In this document: positions 20,361 through 30,148 of the stretch, one piece after another
Layout of the letters: each line of letters starts with the position of its first letter
Numbering within the stretch: the first letter of the stretch is position 1
NCBI GenBank assembly: GCA_963575745.1
Contig: CAUYUJ010018901.1
Coordinates: 128,688 to 192,687, forward strand
Origin: Prorocentrum cordatum
Taxonomy: Eukaryota; Sar; Dinophyceae; Prorocentrales; Prorocentraceae
Direction of reading: 5' to 3'
DNA length: 64,000 nucleotides
Translations under genes and position numbers: made by a program
Notes under the pieces: generated by a model
The model's input: the letters and a program-made list of their open reading frames with translations, nothing else
Database searches by the model: none
Told to the model about the DNA's origin: nothing

Positions 20361-20735
20361 CTGGGAACCAAATCCGTTCCACGCACGAGGATCTCAGGGG
20401 ACAATTTCGTTAACAAGCCATTCCTGGGGGAGTTCACAGGTGCAGTGGGAGGCTGCAGAGGAGGAGAGGGAGTCGGTGAGCACATTATCCATACACGTGT
20501 CGTAACACACACACACACACGTACACATACACACGTACACACACCGACGAGGAGGAAAGGGAAGAGGAGGATGAGGAGGATGAGGAGAAGGAGGGGGGCG
20601 AGGATAAGGAGAAGGAAGGCGACGAGGCGGACTGGATGGGAAGATCGGGAGACGAGGGCGGGAGGATGAGCGGCATGAGCAGGAGAGGGGGCGAAGAGGA
20701 GCAGCAACAACGACGGCTGGGAAGTGCATTTACGT
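20361..20735 (-). other. Probable intron with (CA)n and GGA-rich tracts
   Basis: Lies between two coding parts of the minus-strand gene. It holds an ACAC/CGTACACA run at about 20500-20542 and a GAGGAGGATGAGG-type tract to about 20700. On the coding strand it has a GTAAAT start and an AG end. Confidence 0.4.
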
Positions 20736-22031
20736 TTTGACGGTTTGTACCGAAGGGTCGGCGGGGACCGGAATGCCCCCGAGGAGCTCGGACCCGTCGG
20801 TGTAGATGCGGATCTCGCTGCGCCCGAATGGCAATGGGGCTACCCCATGGCAGTCGCCCTTCTTGGCAACGCACTGGAACTGGTAAACGGTAGACAACAT
20901 GTCCGCATGGCCTGCTTCTCTGCCCAGATCGCGGCGTCGTCCTTGCTCTTGATCTCCCGGCGAATCGGCATCGCGAAACCCACAGGCGGCACTGTACCAA
21001 TGAACTGCTGCTGTCCTGAGCCCGTCAGGGACGTCGCCATCCACTCCATGAACTTTTTATGCGACTTGATGTCTTGGACCACCTTCACCAGGGACTCGCC
21101 GCGCGCGAGGCGCGCGCACACGTGGGGCCCCCACACGCTCAAGGCGCCCTTCACGTTGACGGCGCCGCCGTCGCCGAAGGCAATGGCCAAAGCACGCGAC
21201 AACTTACTGTCCGAACCGCCCTCGTTAATGCTCATGGCCGCCTGGAGCTTGCTGGCCTTGGCGGTCTTCTTGTCCGCCTTGGTCCTCTGGGCAAGGGCGG
21301 TCTTCAACCTAGCAATGGATTTGGAGAGCTTGCGGGGGGTGGAACTCTCCGCGGCGACGCTCTTCTCGACCTGCTTCAGAGCCGCCTTGAAGGCCTCGTA
21401 GGGGCCCCCAGACGCCAAGATGTCCTTCAGGGACTGGCCTGCAATGATGTTGCCCATCGACTTCTGGGCATCATCGGTCCACGCGCCGAGACCGAGGTGC
21501 AGCGTAGAGGCCTCCTTGACCATGTCTTTGAACGGATCCTCCATCTTTGACCATGTCTTTGAACGCTAGGGAACTCGACCGTCCGCACGTGCGTCAGGAG
21601 CTGATCCGACGACAGCTCCAAAGCCTCAGCTTGCCCCTGCATTGTAAGCTTCGCCTTCGCGATCTGCTGCCGCATCTTCAGCAACAGGTCGGCGTGGTCG
21701 GTGCTCTTCTCCTCGGCTGGAACTTCCACGCCCTCGGCCTCCACCTCGCACTGCATCATGAAGTCGTTCAAGTTCTTCTGCAAGCGCTCCACCTCTTCCA
21801 TGCCAACCATCGTCCCGTCCATTGCAAGCCACGGCTGGTCCAAGGGCATGTCCATGACCGCCCCTTCCACGAACTGTTCCGGCACGTGGCCGTCAGCGTC
21901 TTGAGGGGCGAACTCGGCCATGGACGGGGCCGGGGGAGCACGGGCGATGAAGCTGTCCAAGACATCCGCTGCGCGCCCAGCTGCCTCCGTGTCATCGCAC
22001 GAATGAACTGCCTTGGAGGCCGCAGAGGCTA
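20736..22031 (-). CDS. Middle exons of the multi-exon gene: helical, coiled-coil-rich region
   Basis: The segment starting at about 22031 (SKAVHSCDDTEAAGRAADVL) is helical and leads to VERLQKNLNDFMMQCEVEAE and RQQIAKAKLTMQGQAEAL, likely coiled coil. A second frame from 21544 (DPFKDMVKEASTLHLGLGAW, later LARGESLVKVVQDIKSHKK) continues to about 20905. A third part (YQFQCVAKKGDCHGVAP, then SELLGGIPVPADPSVQTV) ends at the donor near 20730. Frame changes near 21550 and 20905 may be short introns or lesions. At 21517 and 21548 a 16-bp repeat (GACCATGTCTTTGAAC) marks a 31-bp duplication at the first change. No enzyme motif is seen. Confidence 0.45.
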
Positions 22032-22317
22032 ACGCATAAATATATATATATATATATACATATGTATATAACATGCAACGTATTCTCCTACATTGCATAT
22101 GCGTGTATACCTGTTTATGCGCGTGTTAATATACTCGGCTGCGTGAATGCGTTGCATGGCTTTTCCAATAACGTATTTACTTATATTGGCAGCGGTCCAG
22201 TGCCAAAAACGAGGCCATCCCTCGGAAAGGTCGGCCTTGAGCAACGCGTTCGGCCGCCGCAGTCAGCAACCGACCGACGCTGCCCCAGGGAAAGAGAAGG
22301 GCCGTACTGTAAAATAC
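22032..22317 (-). other. Probable intron 1 with (TA)n
   Basis: A (TA)n tract lies at 22037-22062. Coding-strand borders GTGTGG and GTTAG are consistent with splicing. No separate gene is recognised. Confidence 0.4.
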
Positions 22318-23201
22318 GCCCTCCCCACACCCTCATCCCAGGTAGCCTCCATCCGCACTGCATGCCCAACCTCCGTGAAGCTCTCGTCCATGACACCCTG
22401 GTACTCGGCCATGTGCCACATGTTGTCGATGAGCTTCATCTTGTAAGACTTGTCCATGCACCGTCGTCGCCACTCCTGCTTGGCGCTCTCGGCGGTGTAG
22501 CCTTCAATCATGAGGTCGCGCTTCACGATGTGCCATGGCTTCCAATGCAAAAGCTTCCCCGGACGCTCGCCCTTCTTTTTCTCGTCGGCCTCCGTGGCCT
22601 TGAGTCTCTTATTCTGCGCCCTCTTCTGGGCCAGAGAAAGTTTCGAGGTGATAGCCTTTTTGCCTTTGAACCAGTCCTTCCTCTCATTCTCCTCCATCCC
22701 GTTGAACCACACCTGCAGCGAACGGTTGGTCTTCCACCTACGGGTCAAGTCTTTGTAGTGCCCATTACAATCATTGCAGTCGCACGGGAGGCCCATGGCG
22801 AACTTCTTCTTGTCCTGAGTGGTCTTGGCGATGGTCTCATCGGTCAGAGGGTCGTCGCACTTTGGGCACTCAAGCTGCATGGCGCCAGCATCGCGTGCCT
22901 CGGCGTCCTCGGGCAGGCTTCGCTTCGCGGCCTGCGGCTGAACCTGCAAGCACGGCGCGGGAGCCGTGCCCGGAGTGGGTGGCGCCCCTGCCGCGCCCTC
23001 AGGCGTGGCGGCCCCGCCAGAGCCGACAACAAACGCCTCTGCCAAGGCCCCAGGGGCCACGGCCCCCAAGGTGGCAGGGACCTCCATTCCGCTGGGATCG
23101 CCAGCGGCTGGCATTATCGTAGCACCTGGGGGGCTCGTTGCTGCGGGCGCAGCGCTGATCCAAAGACCGCCGAAATAGATTTGACCGCCAATAGCTACCA
23201 T
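22318..23201 (-). CDS. First exon of the multi-exon gene: Cys-rich, zinc-binding-like N-terminal region
   Basis: The ATG at 23201 begins MVAIGGQIYFGGLW, followed by an Ala/Pro-rich region. A Cys cluster comes next, with LECPKCDDPL and then MGLPCDCNDCNGHYKDLTRR, suggesting one zinc-binding unit. The rest is basic and helical (KKAITSKLSLAQKRAQNKRL; WHIVKRDLMIEGYTAESAK). A GTGTGG donor near 22317 (after TGGGATGAGG) would end the exon; the following 290 bp with (TA)n would be intron 1, ending at GCGTTAG (22032). I recall related Cys-rich proteins as a multigene family of dinoflagellates with unknown function. The start is uncertain, since later ATGs exist. Confidence 0.45.
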
Positions 23202-23379
23202 CTGCACTGCCGCCACCAAGCTCAGGTGTGATGAGCCTCCGCTCTCTACTCGAATGCCTGCCCATAACAAGACAAATAAGGAAAGCGAAGAGGAGATTGG
23301 AGGAGGGACGAGAAGACGGAGGAGGAGGGGAAGGGAGTTGATGAAGGCTTGTCCTTCGGACGAGAGGGCCACCCAAACA

Positions 23380-24290
23380 GCCCCTGAGAGACTTCCAAAA
23401 TGGCCCCGAGGGCGCCCTCTGAGGCCCCTCCGAGGGCCCTAGCCAGAGTCCAAGAGGGCCCCGAGAGAGACTTCCAAAATGGCCCCGAGGGCGCCCTCTG
23501 AGGCCCCTCCGAGGGCCCTAGCCAGAGTCCAAGAGGGCCCCGAGAAGGCTCCAAGAGGCTCCAAGAAGGCCCCAAGAGGGCCCCAAGAGGGCTCCAAAAA
23601 GAGGCACACTCGTGCATTTACTTTGTGCCTCCTTGGGGGGCCCTCTTGAGGCCGTCTCGGGGCTCTCCTCTTGGGCCCCTGCGGGGGCCTTGGGAAGTGT
23701 CCAAGAGGGCTCCGAGAAAGCTCCAAGAGGCTCCAAGAGCGCCCCAAGAGGGCCCCAAGAGGGCCCCAAGATCGGTCACGCGAGAAAGGCTTCGCGTGAC
23801 CGCTCTTGGGGGCCTCTTGGAGCCGTCTCGGAGCTCTGTTGGGTCCCCCCAGGGGCCCTGGGAAGGGTCCCAGAAGCTCCAAGAGGCTTCAAGAGGGTCC
23901 CAACAGGGCCTCAAGCGGGCGCCAAGTGGGGGCCCACGAGGGCCCCCAACAGAATCATACAAAGGGACTCGGTTATGATTCTGTTGGGGGTTGTTCAAGC
24001 GGCAATCCGAGGGCCCTCTTGGGCCCCTTCTTGGGGCCCTGTGAGGCCCCTCCGAAAACCCTGCCAAGAGTCCAAGAGGGCCCCGAGAAGGCTCCGAGAG
24101 GCTCCAAGAAGGCCCCAAGAGGGCCCCAAGAGGGCCCCAAAAAGAGGCACACTCGTGCATCTACTTTGTGCCTCTTTGGGGGGCCCTCTTGGGGCCGTCT
24201 CGGGGCTCTCTTGGGCCCCTGCGGGGGCCTTGGGAAGGGTCCAAGAGGGCTCCGAGAAAGCTCCAAGAGGCTCCAAGAGGCCCCAGGGCA
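23380..24290. repeat. GGCCC/AAGAG fold-back satellite, locus 2, with four palindromic cores
   Basis: CCAAGAGGGCCCC units run in one direction, meet a short unique palindrome, then run in the reverse direction (GGGGCCCTCTTGG). Cores lie near 23612 (GAGGCACACTCG with TTTGTGCCTC), 23785 (GGTCACGCGA with TCGCGTGACC), 23965 (CAACAGAATCATA with TATGATTCTGTTG) and 24152 (like the first). A segment of about 79 bp is duplicated head to tail at 23391 and 23470. The first and fourth cores with flanks are direct repeats about 540 bp apart. Long open frames in this region are repeat artefacts. Confidence 0.8.
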
Positions 24291-24354
24291 CAATGGCTGG
24301 GCTGGCAATCCTTCTCAGCGAGCCCTGGAGCCCCCGGTCGGGGCTTCAAGCCCG

Positions 24355-24680
24355 CCCGATCCTCCTCCCCCCCCTCCTCCATCTGCTCCCCCTCCTCATC
24401 CTCCTCCGACACCTCTTGCATACCCTGGGAAGCCACACGTGCAATTAACCAAATGGGTTCCCCCCGCCTTGGAAGGGCACGCCGCTCCAGCCGGCGTTAA
24501 AACTGTTAAAGCAGTCCCCGGCGTTAAAATTGCTAAAGCAGTTTTGGCCCCCTCATCCTTCTCCTCCTCCTCCTCCTCCTCCTCCTCCTCCTCCTCCTTC
24601 CCCTCTTCCTCCACCTCCTCCTCACCCTCCTCTTCTTCCTCCTCCTCCTCCTCCTCCTCCCCCTCCCCACCTCCGTCCTA
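24355..24680. repeat. (CCT)n polypyrimidine tracts
   Basis: Two runs of CCTCCT/TCCTCC, about 24355-24420 and 24556-24675, are separated by a short GC-rich spacer with a duplicated GTTAAAA(C/T)TG(T/C)TAAAGCAGT motif. Confidence 0.8.
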
Positions 24681-24829
24681 CCATGAGGAGGTTAGCTTCT
24701 CTCGTGGGCGTTTCCCACGCGGATCCAAAAACGTCTATACCCGTGATAGACAGTTGATGAAGCATGAGAAGGCTCGACAAGGCGTCCACCCATCGCCGGC
24801 GGACCTCGCTGCTGGCCAGGCCCCCCCGG

Positions 24830-25262
24830 ACGAAAACGAATGAGGGCGAAGCGAAAGCGGACGAAACGAAAGCGGGCGACACGAGAGCGGGCGAAACGAC
24901 GGAGGACGAAACGAAACGAAAGCAGACGAAATGGAAAAGCGGACGAAACGAAAGAGGGCGAAACGAAAGAGAACGGCACAACAGCGGACGAAACGAAAGA
25001 GGACGAAACGAAAGAGGACGAAACGAAAGAGGACGAAACGAAAGAAGACGAACTAGACGAATACGAGAGGGAAGCGGGCAAAACGAAAAGGACGAAACGA
25101 CAGAGGACGAAACGAACGAAACGAAACAAGGCAACGAAACGAAAGCGGACGGAACGACAGCGGGCGAAAATAATGACAACGAAAGAAGACGAAACGAAAC
25201 GGGACGAACGGAAAACTACGAAACGAAAGAGAACAAAACGATTGTTGACGAAACGGAATAGG
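24830..25262. repeat. GACGAAACGAAAGAG purine-rich minisatellite
   Basis: Units of 10 to 15 bp built on GAGGACGAAACGAAA repeat throughout. Plus-strand frames give Lys/Glu/Asp/Thr-rich peptides that I regard as repeat translation. Similar purine-rich DNA lies on the far side of element 2 (from 40982). Confidence 0.8.
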
Positions 25263-25484
25263 TCGTCGCTGGCGGGCCTCGCCGCTGGCCAAGCCTCGGT
25301 GGCGGGCGACGCCACGGGCTGACCAACGCGACAGCGCCCGCGCGCCGGCCAGTCCACAGTTCCACCCGATAGCGGGGAAGACTCAGAGGAGGTAAAAAGT
25401 GGAAGACGAGGAGGACGAGGAAAGACGGAGAGAAGGTGCGATAGGACGAGGAAGACACCGAGGACGACGAGGCAGCACGAGGAG

Positions 25485-25697
25485 AAGTTAAGTGGGATAC
25501 GCGTACACTCAACGGAGGGAGAGGAGGAGAGGAGGGGACGAGAGAGGGACCAGGACAGGGCGAGGGTATTTACATGGCAGCGTGGCGACGCGCATCTCCA
25601 CCTGGGCGTGGGCCCTGACGGCTCACGCCCGACGCGAGCGCGTGGGCCCTGACGGACCGCGTGCTCGCGCTCTGGCACGCCTGCGGCCGCATGGCCA
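25485..25697. repeat. Element 2 repeat B2 (213 bp)
   Basis: Begins AAGTTAAGTGGGATACG and matches 25836-26048 at an offset of 351 bp with about three mismatches. Its left edge is the outer 3' end of the element. Confidence 0.9.
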
Positions 25698-25731
25698 ACG
25701 CAGGCGTCTGGGAGCAAAGCGGGGTGGGTGG

Positions 25732-25837
25732 GCACCCGCGCGTCGGCCTGAGCCGAACGCTACGGACCCAAAATGGCGACCTGAGCCCACACCCCCTCCC
25801 ACTTAACCTGCAGTCTACAACCAATCAGACTATACAA
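25732..25837. repeat. Element 2 repeat A2 (106 bp) with SL-like words
   Basis: Matches 40875-40980 at 103 of 106 positions. The interval 25748-25780 carries the tandem spliced-leader-like words also seen in A1 (here GTCGCCATTTTGG on the minus strand). Confidence 0.9.
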
Positions 25838-26048
25838 GTTAAGTGGGATACGCGTGCACTCAACGGAGGGAGAGGAGGAGAGGAGGGGACGAGAGAGGGA
25901 CCAGGACAGGGCGAGGGTATTTTCATGGCAGCGTGGCGACGCGCATCTCCACCTGGGCGTGGGCCCTGACGGCTCACGCCCGACGCGAGCGCGTGGGCCC
26001 TGACGGACCGCGCGCTCGCGCTCTGGCACGCCTGCGGCCGCATGGCCA
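25836..26048. repeat. Element 2 repeat B1 (213 bp)
   Basis: Joins A2 with a two-base overlap (AA). On the right it borders the unique GC-rich segment 26049-26523, in which no gene is recognised. Confidence 0.9.
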
Positions 26049-26523
26049 TGAGAAGAGAGAACGCAGCCGCGCGCGCGGGGACGCCCAGCCCGAAGTGCGA
26101 GGGCGGACCCTGAGGCCGCAAGGACCTCGCGCGCGCGGCCACTTGCCTGCAACCTTGAGGCCTTCCGCGCCCCGCGCACCCAGAGCGCGGGCGCGGCGCG
26201 TGCGCGAAGCGCGCAAAAGAACAAGAAAAGAGCGGCGCCTGATGCGCAGGGCGCAGAGCGCAAGCGTGGCCCCGCCCGCACGGCGCGCAGGACGCGCAGC
26301 GCGGTCGGGTCCAGGAAGCGCGCGACGTGCGCGCCAAGTTCAAAAACCTCTCACTCACGGGCCTGGCCCGAGTAGCGGTCCGCCTCGATGGGCCGCCGTC
26401 TGCAGCCCGCAGCCCGCGATGCCGCGGGCGCTGGCGTCGGGATGTGGGGTGCTCCACGCCTAGATGGATGGCGTGTTCCCCTGACGGTCGCGGCTCTCGT
26501 CGCCGCTGCGGTCTCCGCCGCGC

Positions 26524-28668
26524 TCACTGTGATCCCGGGGGGCTGCCACCATCGCCGCCCCTCGACGCGCGACCGCCCGCGCTGGGCCTGTCACGCTCAC
26601 TCCGGCCGCGGCTGCCCTGGTCGCCCTTGGAGTGGCCGCCCTTGCCGCTCTTGTCGCCCTTGCCGCCGTTCTTGGCGCCCTTGGCGGCCTTGCCGGAGTG
26701 CTTGCCCTTGATCTTGCCTCCCTTGCCGCCCTTGTCGCCTGCGCCCTTGCCACGCCAGGCTGGGGTCCCACCCCCGCCAGCGGCAGCCTCCGCAGCGGCC
26801 GCCGCAGCACGCCTCCGCTTTTTCTCCTGCTCGTACCAGCCGCCGCGGGGAGCGCGAAGCTGCCCAGCGTGCTTCCCGGTCTTGCGCCGCCCGCGGCCGG
26901 GGGGGGGGTCGCCGCGCCGCGCCCACGCTGGGTCCCGCGCCAGGCTGCGGCTGGGCGACCTCTCGCGCTTGGGCCGGTTGCGGCTGGGCGACCTCTCGCG
27001 CTTGGGCCAGCTGAGGTCGCCTGGCGGGCGGTCCCCCTCAGCCCCCGCGCCCGCGGCACCCGTGCTGGGGCGCTCTCCGTGGCCGGCACTGGGGCCCGGC
27101 GCCTCCCGCGCGGTGTGGCCGCTCTGCCGGGCCTTCTCCACCACCGTCTTGGGTTTGCCGAAGGCGACGCGGCAAGCCTCGCAGTAGCTCACGTCGCACC
27201 CCTTGCAGTGCCACCGCAGGGCTCCGCTGTTAGCTCCGCCCGCGGGGCACATTTCGCAACCCCAACCGTCTCCCGGGTCAAAGGAGCTCCAGCGCATCTT
27301 GAGAGCGCACGTCGGGCAGGCAGGCGGCTGGATGGTCGGGCCATCCTCCCCGTCGCTGCCTGGGTCAGGGCCGCGAGGCCGGCTCGCCCACTCCGTGACC
27401 ACCGTGCACGGGTCCGTCTTGTAGAACCGATAGTTCGACCTCATGCACTCCCGCGCGCGCTTTGCATCAGCGCGGCGCTGGAACTCCACGAGCACACACG
27501 GCTCCCGCTTGTGGCGGTGGTCGTACAGGAAGGCGATGTGCTTGACGACCCCAAAGGGCACGACCACCTGCCTGACCACCTCGGCGTCGACGTGGTGCGG
27601 CACCCGCTCGATGCGGATGATGGACTCGCCCTCGTCGTGCTGGTCACTGGGCTGCTGCTGGGCGCTCTGGCGCTGCTCCTCCTTGCGCCTGCGGCGGCTC
27701 CTCGAGCGCGGCTGGCGCTGGGGCGGACCGTCCCCCGCGCCTGGCGTCGCCGTCTCCTCCACCTCAGTCTTCACCTCGAAGGACCGCGGCGGCGCCCCCC
27801 CGCTCTTGGGCTTCAGGACGGCCTCGCGCTTCACGACGTCGGCCCTCGGAGGTGCGCCCCCCGTCTTGGGCTTCAGGACGGCCTCCTCCTCCCGTCCCCT
27901 GCGCCCGCGATCGCGAGGCTCATCGCGCTCGCGATCGCGGCGCCTCGCGCGCGAGGGCGAGCGCACGGGCGCAGGGCGCCTCTCACGCTTGCGGACCTCC
28001 TCGGCGAGGCGCTCCTGCCCCGGGGAGCGCGGGGGCCGTGGGCGCTCCGCTGGAGCGCCTTTGCTCTGGCGCCGCGCTGCAGCCTGGATGGCCGCTCGCG
28101 CCAGCGCCGCGGTCACGGCGTCCTCGCCCGGGTCGAGCACCGGGGCTGGGGTCGACCCCCCCTCGCCCCTGCTCGAGGCGTCCTCCACGTCGGTGAGCTC
28201 CACGACCGCCTCCGCGTCCACCGTGCGCATCATGTCGAGCAGCCCCCTGTTGTTCTTGCAGAGCTCGCGGAGCCCCGGCATGGGCTGCCCCTGGAACTGG
28301 GCCAAGGCGAGCGCCAGCTTGGCCGCCCGGCGCTGGACCTTGATATTCGGCCCCGCGCCCACTCCCCACGCGCCCCGCTTGCCGTCGACGAGCACCAGCT
28401 GGCCGTGGCCCTCGCTCGCCCCCGCGGCCAGGCAAGCCGCCGCGATGCACGGGGCTGCTTCGTGGTCGTGGTTGACCACCTCGACGAGGTCCTCGCTGTC
28501 CAGCTCGTCCACCACCGTATACAGGATGTTGTGGGCGGCACTCCGGAGCTCGTCCGACAGCGCGGCCCACGAGACGACGACGCCGAGGGGGTTCACCGCC
28601 ATGATGCTGTAGTCATGGCAGCGCGCCTTGCTCTGGTCCGGGGCCACCAGGCCCACCAGGAAGCCCAT
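26524..28668 (-). CDS. Putative RNA-binding protein (RRM plus Cys-rich zinc ribbon, SR-like tails) inside element 2
   Basis: The ATG at 28668 gives about 714 residues. Residues 1-150 include VDGKRGAWGVGAGPNIKVQ and RRAAKLALALA, like the end of a double-stranded-RNA-binding fold. A charged SR-type linker follows (RRRDRERDEPRDRGRRG). Residues about 349-425 form an RRM-like unit (SIIRIERVPHHVDAEVVRQV; CVLVEFQRRADAKRARECM). Residues 451-499 hold four C-x-x-C pairs, enough for two zinc ions. The C end repeats KRERSPSR and finishes in a GKGGK-rich tail. The frame is open further upstream and merges with the recombinase C-terminus, so a fusion or readthrough is possible. Its place between recombinase and B1 makes it cargo or a third gene of the element. 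Composition resembles a splicing or mRNA-binding host protein; that role is inferred. Confidence 0.6.
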   Translation of the reverse strand: MGFLVGLVAPDQSKARCHDYSIMAVNPLGVVVSWAALSDELRSAAHNILYTVVDELDSEDLVEVVNHDHEAAPCIAAACLAAGASEGHGQLVLVDGKRGAWGVGAGPNIKVQRRAAKLALALAQFQGQPMPGLRELCKNNRGLLDMMRTVDAEAVVELTDVEDASSRGEGGSTPAPVLDPGEDAVTAALARAAIQAAARRQSKGAPAERPRPPRSPGQERLAEEVRKRERRPAPVRSPSRARRRDRERDEPRDRGRRGREEEAVLKPKTGGAPPRADVVKREAVLKPKSGGAPPRSFEVKTEVEETATPGAGDGPPQRQPRSRSRRRRKEEQRQSAQQQPSDQHDEGESIIRIERVPHHVDAEVVRQVVVPFGVVKHIAFLYDHRHKREPCVLVEFQRRADAKRARECMRSNYRFYKTDPCTVVTEWASRPRGPDPGSDGEDGPTIQPPACPTCALKMRWSSFDPGDGWGCEMCPAGGANSGALRWHCKGCDVSYCEACRVAFGKPKTVVEKARQSGHTAREAPGPSAGHGERPSTGAAGAGAEGDRPPGDLSWPKRERSPSRNRPKRERSPSRSLARDPAWARRGDPPPGRGRRKTGKHAGQLRAPRGGWYEQEKKRRRAAAAAAEAAAGGGGTPAWRGKGAGDKGGKGGKIKGKHSGKAAKGAKNGGKGDKSGKGGHSKGDQGSRGRSERDRPSAGGRASRGGDGGSPPGSQ

Positions 28669-29199
28669 GATGCACGCTGCCGAAGCGCGGGGCGGAGGCG
28701 CGGCTGGCGCGCGGGGCTGGGGTGCGCGCGCTGCTCGCGCGCCTCGCTCTGGAGTGGGAGACGGCTGCGGATGAGAGGACCAAGAGGAGGTGGGCGTGCC
28801 TGGGGCGATCGGGGGCAGCGGCGAATAGGGACTCGAGGGCGAGAGGTCCACCGGGATGCCCCCGCAACGCGAAGCCCCCGCCCCGAACCAAACACCTGTA
28901 GGACCCGCCTGCTGCTTCCCAACACGCCCGCTAACTCCTCGCCCTGGCTCGTATCTCACCGGCCCCCCCTCTCCTTCCCCCTCCATTTTTGACCCTGCTC
29001 GCGCCGGAGGGCGCGCCCAGGGGGGGCGCCCGGGCGCCCAGGCCGGGCGCTCCGAGGGCCTCAGGTCGCTCCCAAACGGGGGCGGGTCACTCCCGGCCAA
29101 CCGGTCGGGGCGGGCGCTGGCCGTGACGCCGCCATCGCCGCGGGCGTCCGGGGCCAGTAAGGCGTGGCCTTCCGCCATGCCTCGGGCGAATGGAGCCTG

Positions 29200-30148
29200 A
29201 CGCCGATGGTCCTCCCAGAGGTATCCATGGAAGGCGTCCGTGGACCACCTCCCGAACCTCTTGACCGCTTCCAGGTCGCGACAGGCGTGGTACAACGCCG
29301 TCGCGCCCCCGATGCGCAGGGAGTGGGATCCCATCTGGCCTGCGTCCACGCCGCAGGCGGCAGCCGCGAGTTGGAGGAGCCCCTGCACCTCCTCCCGCAT
29401 AATCGGGTGGCCATCGGGCCGGCGGAACAGGGAGCCCCGCCTCGGTTCCTCGTCCAAACCGGTCCGGCAGCTCCCTCTGGAGGTCGGCCAGTGCGTCCAC
29501 GACACACAACTCCACCCCCGAACGGTAATGGTTGCGTACGCAACCTGCGTTAAACTGGTCCGTCTTGGACGACGTGATCGTCAACACTACCTCGTCGCAG
29601 TCGCTGAGCCATGCGCTGGGCGCACCCCCGCGCAGCCCCTGCACGTCCTGCCCACGCACCACCCGTCCCATGCTCTAGGAGCGGTCCTCCTGGACCAAAT
29701 ACTCCGACGCGCGGGGCATGAAGAAGTACCCCGTCATGAGCGCCGCCCATAGGATGGTCGCCTCTCGGCGCGTGGCCGTTCCGTGGGCGAACAAGTACTC
29801 GCGGAGCCAGCGCAACATCCGGGGCGTGGCCGGCAGCTTCCGCTTCGCCTTTCCGTCCCAGCGGCGGAGTCCCTCGATCGTGGTCCAGAGCCGGCGCCGA
29901 TCGGAGGTCACATCCCCAAGCCCTGCCAGGGTATGGGCATACCGAATGGCGAACAGGCGCTGGCGGATGGTCGTGGCCCGCCTCTTCATCACCTTGTACA
30001 GGTACACGACATACCGGATGAGGTCATCCTCATCCGTAAGGCGGGCGTCCCGAGTCTCCCCCTGGAGGTACGGGCTCCGGCCTCGGAGCCTCCGCCAGAG
30101 TACCCAGTTACGCCACCCGGCGCTGTAGTTGGCCCGCGTCCCTTCGGC
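29200..30148 (-). pseudogene. Tyrosine recombinase of element 2 (one stop, one frameshift)
   Basis: The N-terminal SAM-like part (AEGTRANYSAGWRNWVLWRR; YVVYLYKVMKRRATTIRQR) starts near 30148. The first catalytic Arg lies in FFMPRASEYL. A TAG follows at 29675-29677, after which the same frame continues (GRVVRGQDVQGLRGG, then LTITSSKTDQFNAGC). A frame change near 29470 leads to LFRRPDGHPIMREEVQGLL, then SHSLRIGGATALYHACRD (H-x-x-R box, His near 29325) and STDAFHGYLWED (Tyr nucleophile near 29223). All R, H-x-x-R and Y positions are kept, so only two lesions separate this from an intact enzyme. Confidence 0.75.

Noticed and set aside
24764-25261. Plus-strand Lys/Glu/Thr-rich protein of 165 residues
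   Set aside because: It is the translation of the GACGAAACGAAAGAG minisatellite, open in several frames.
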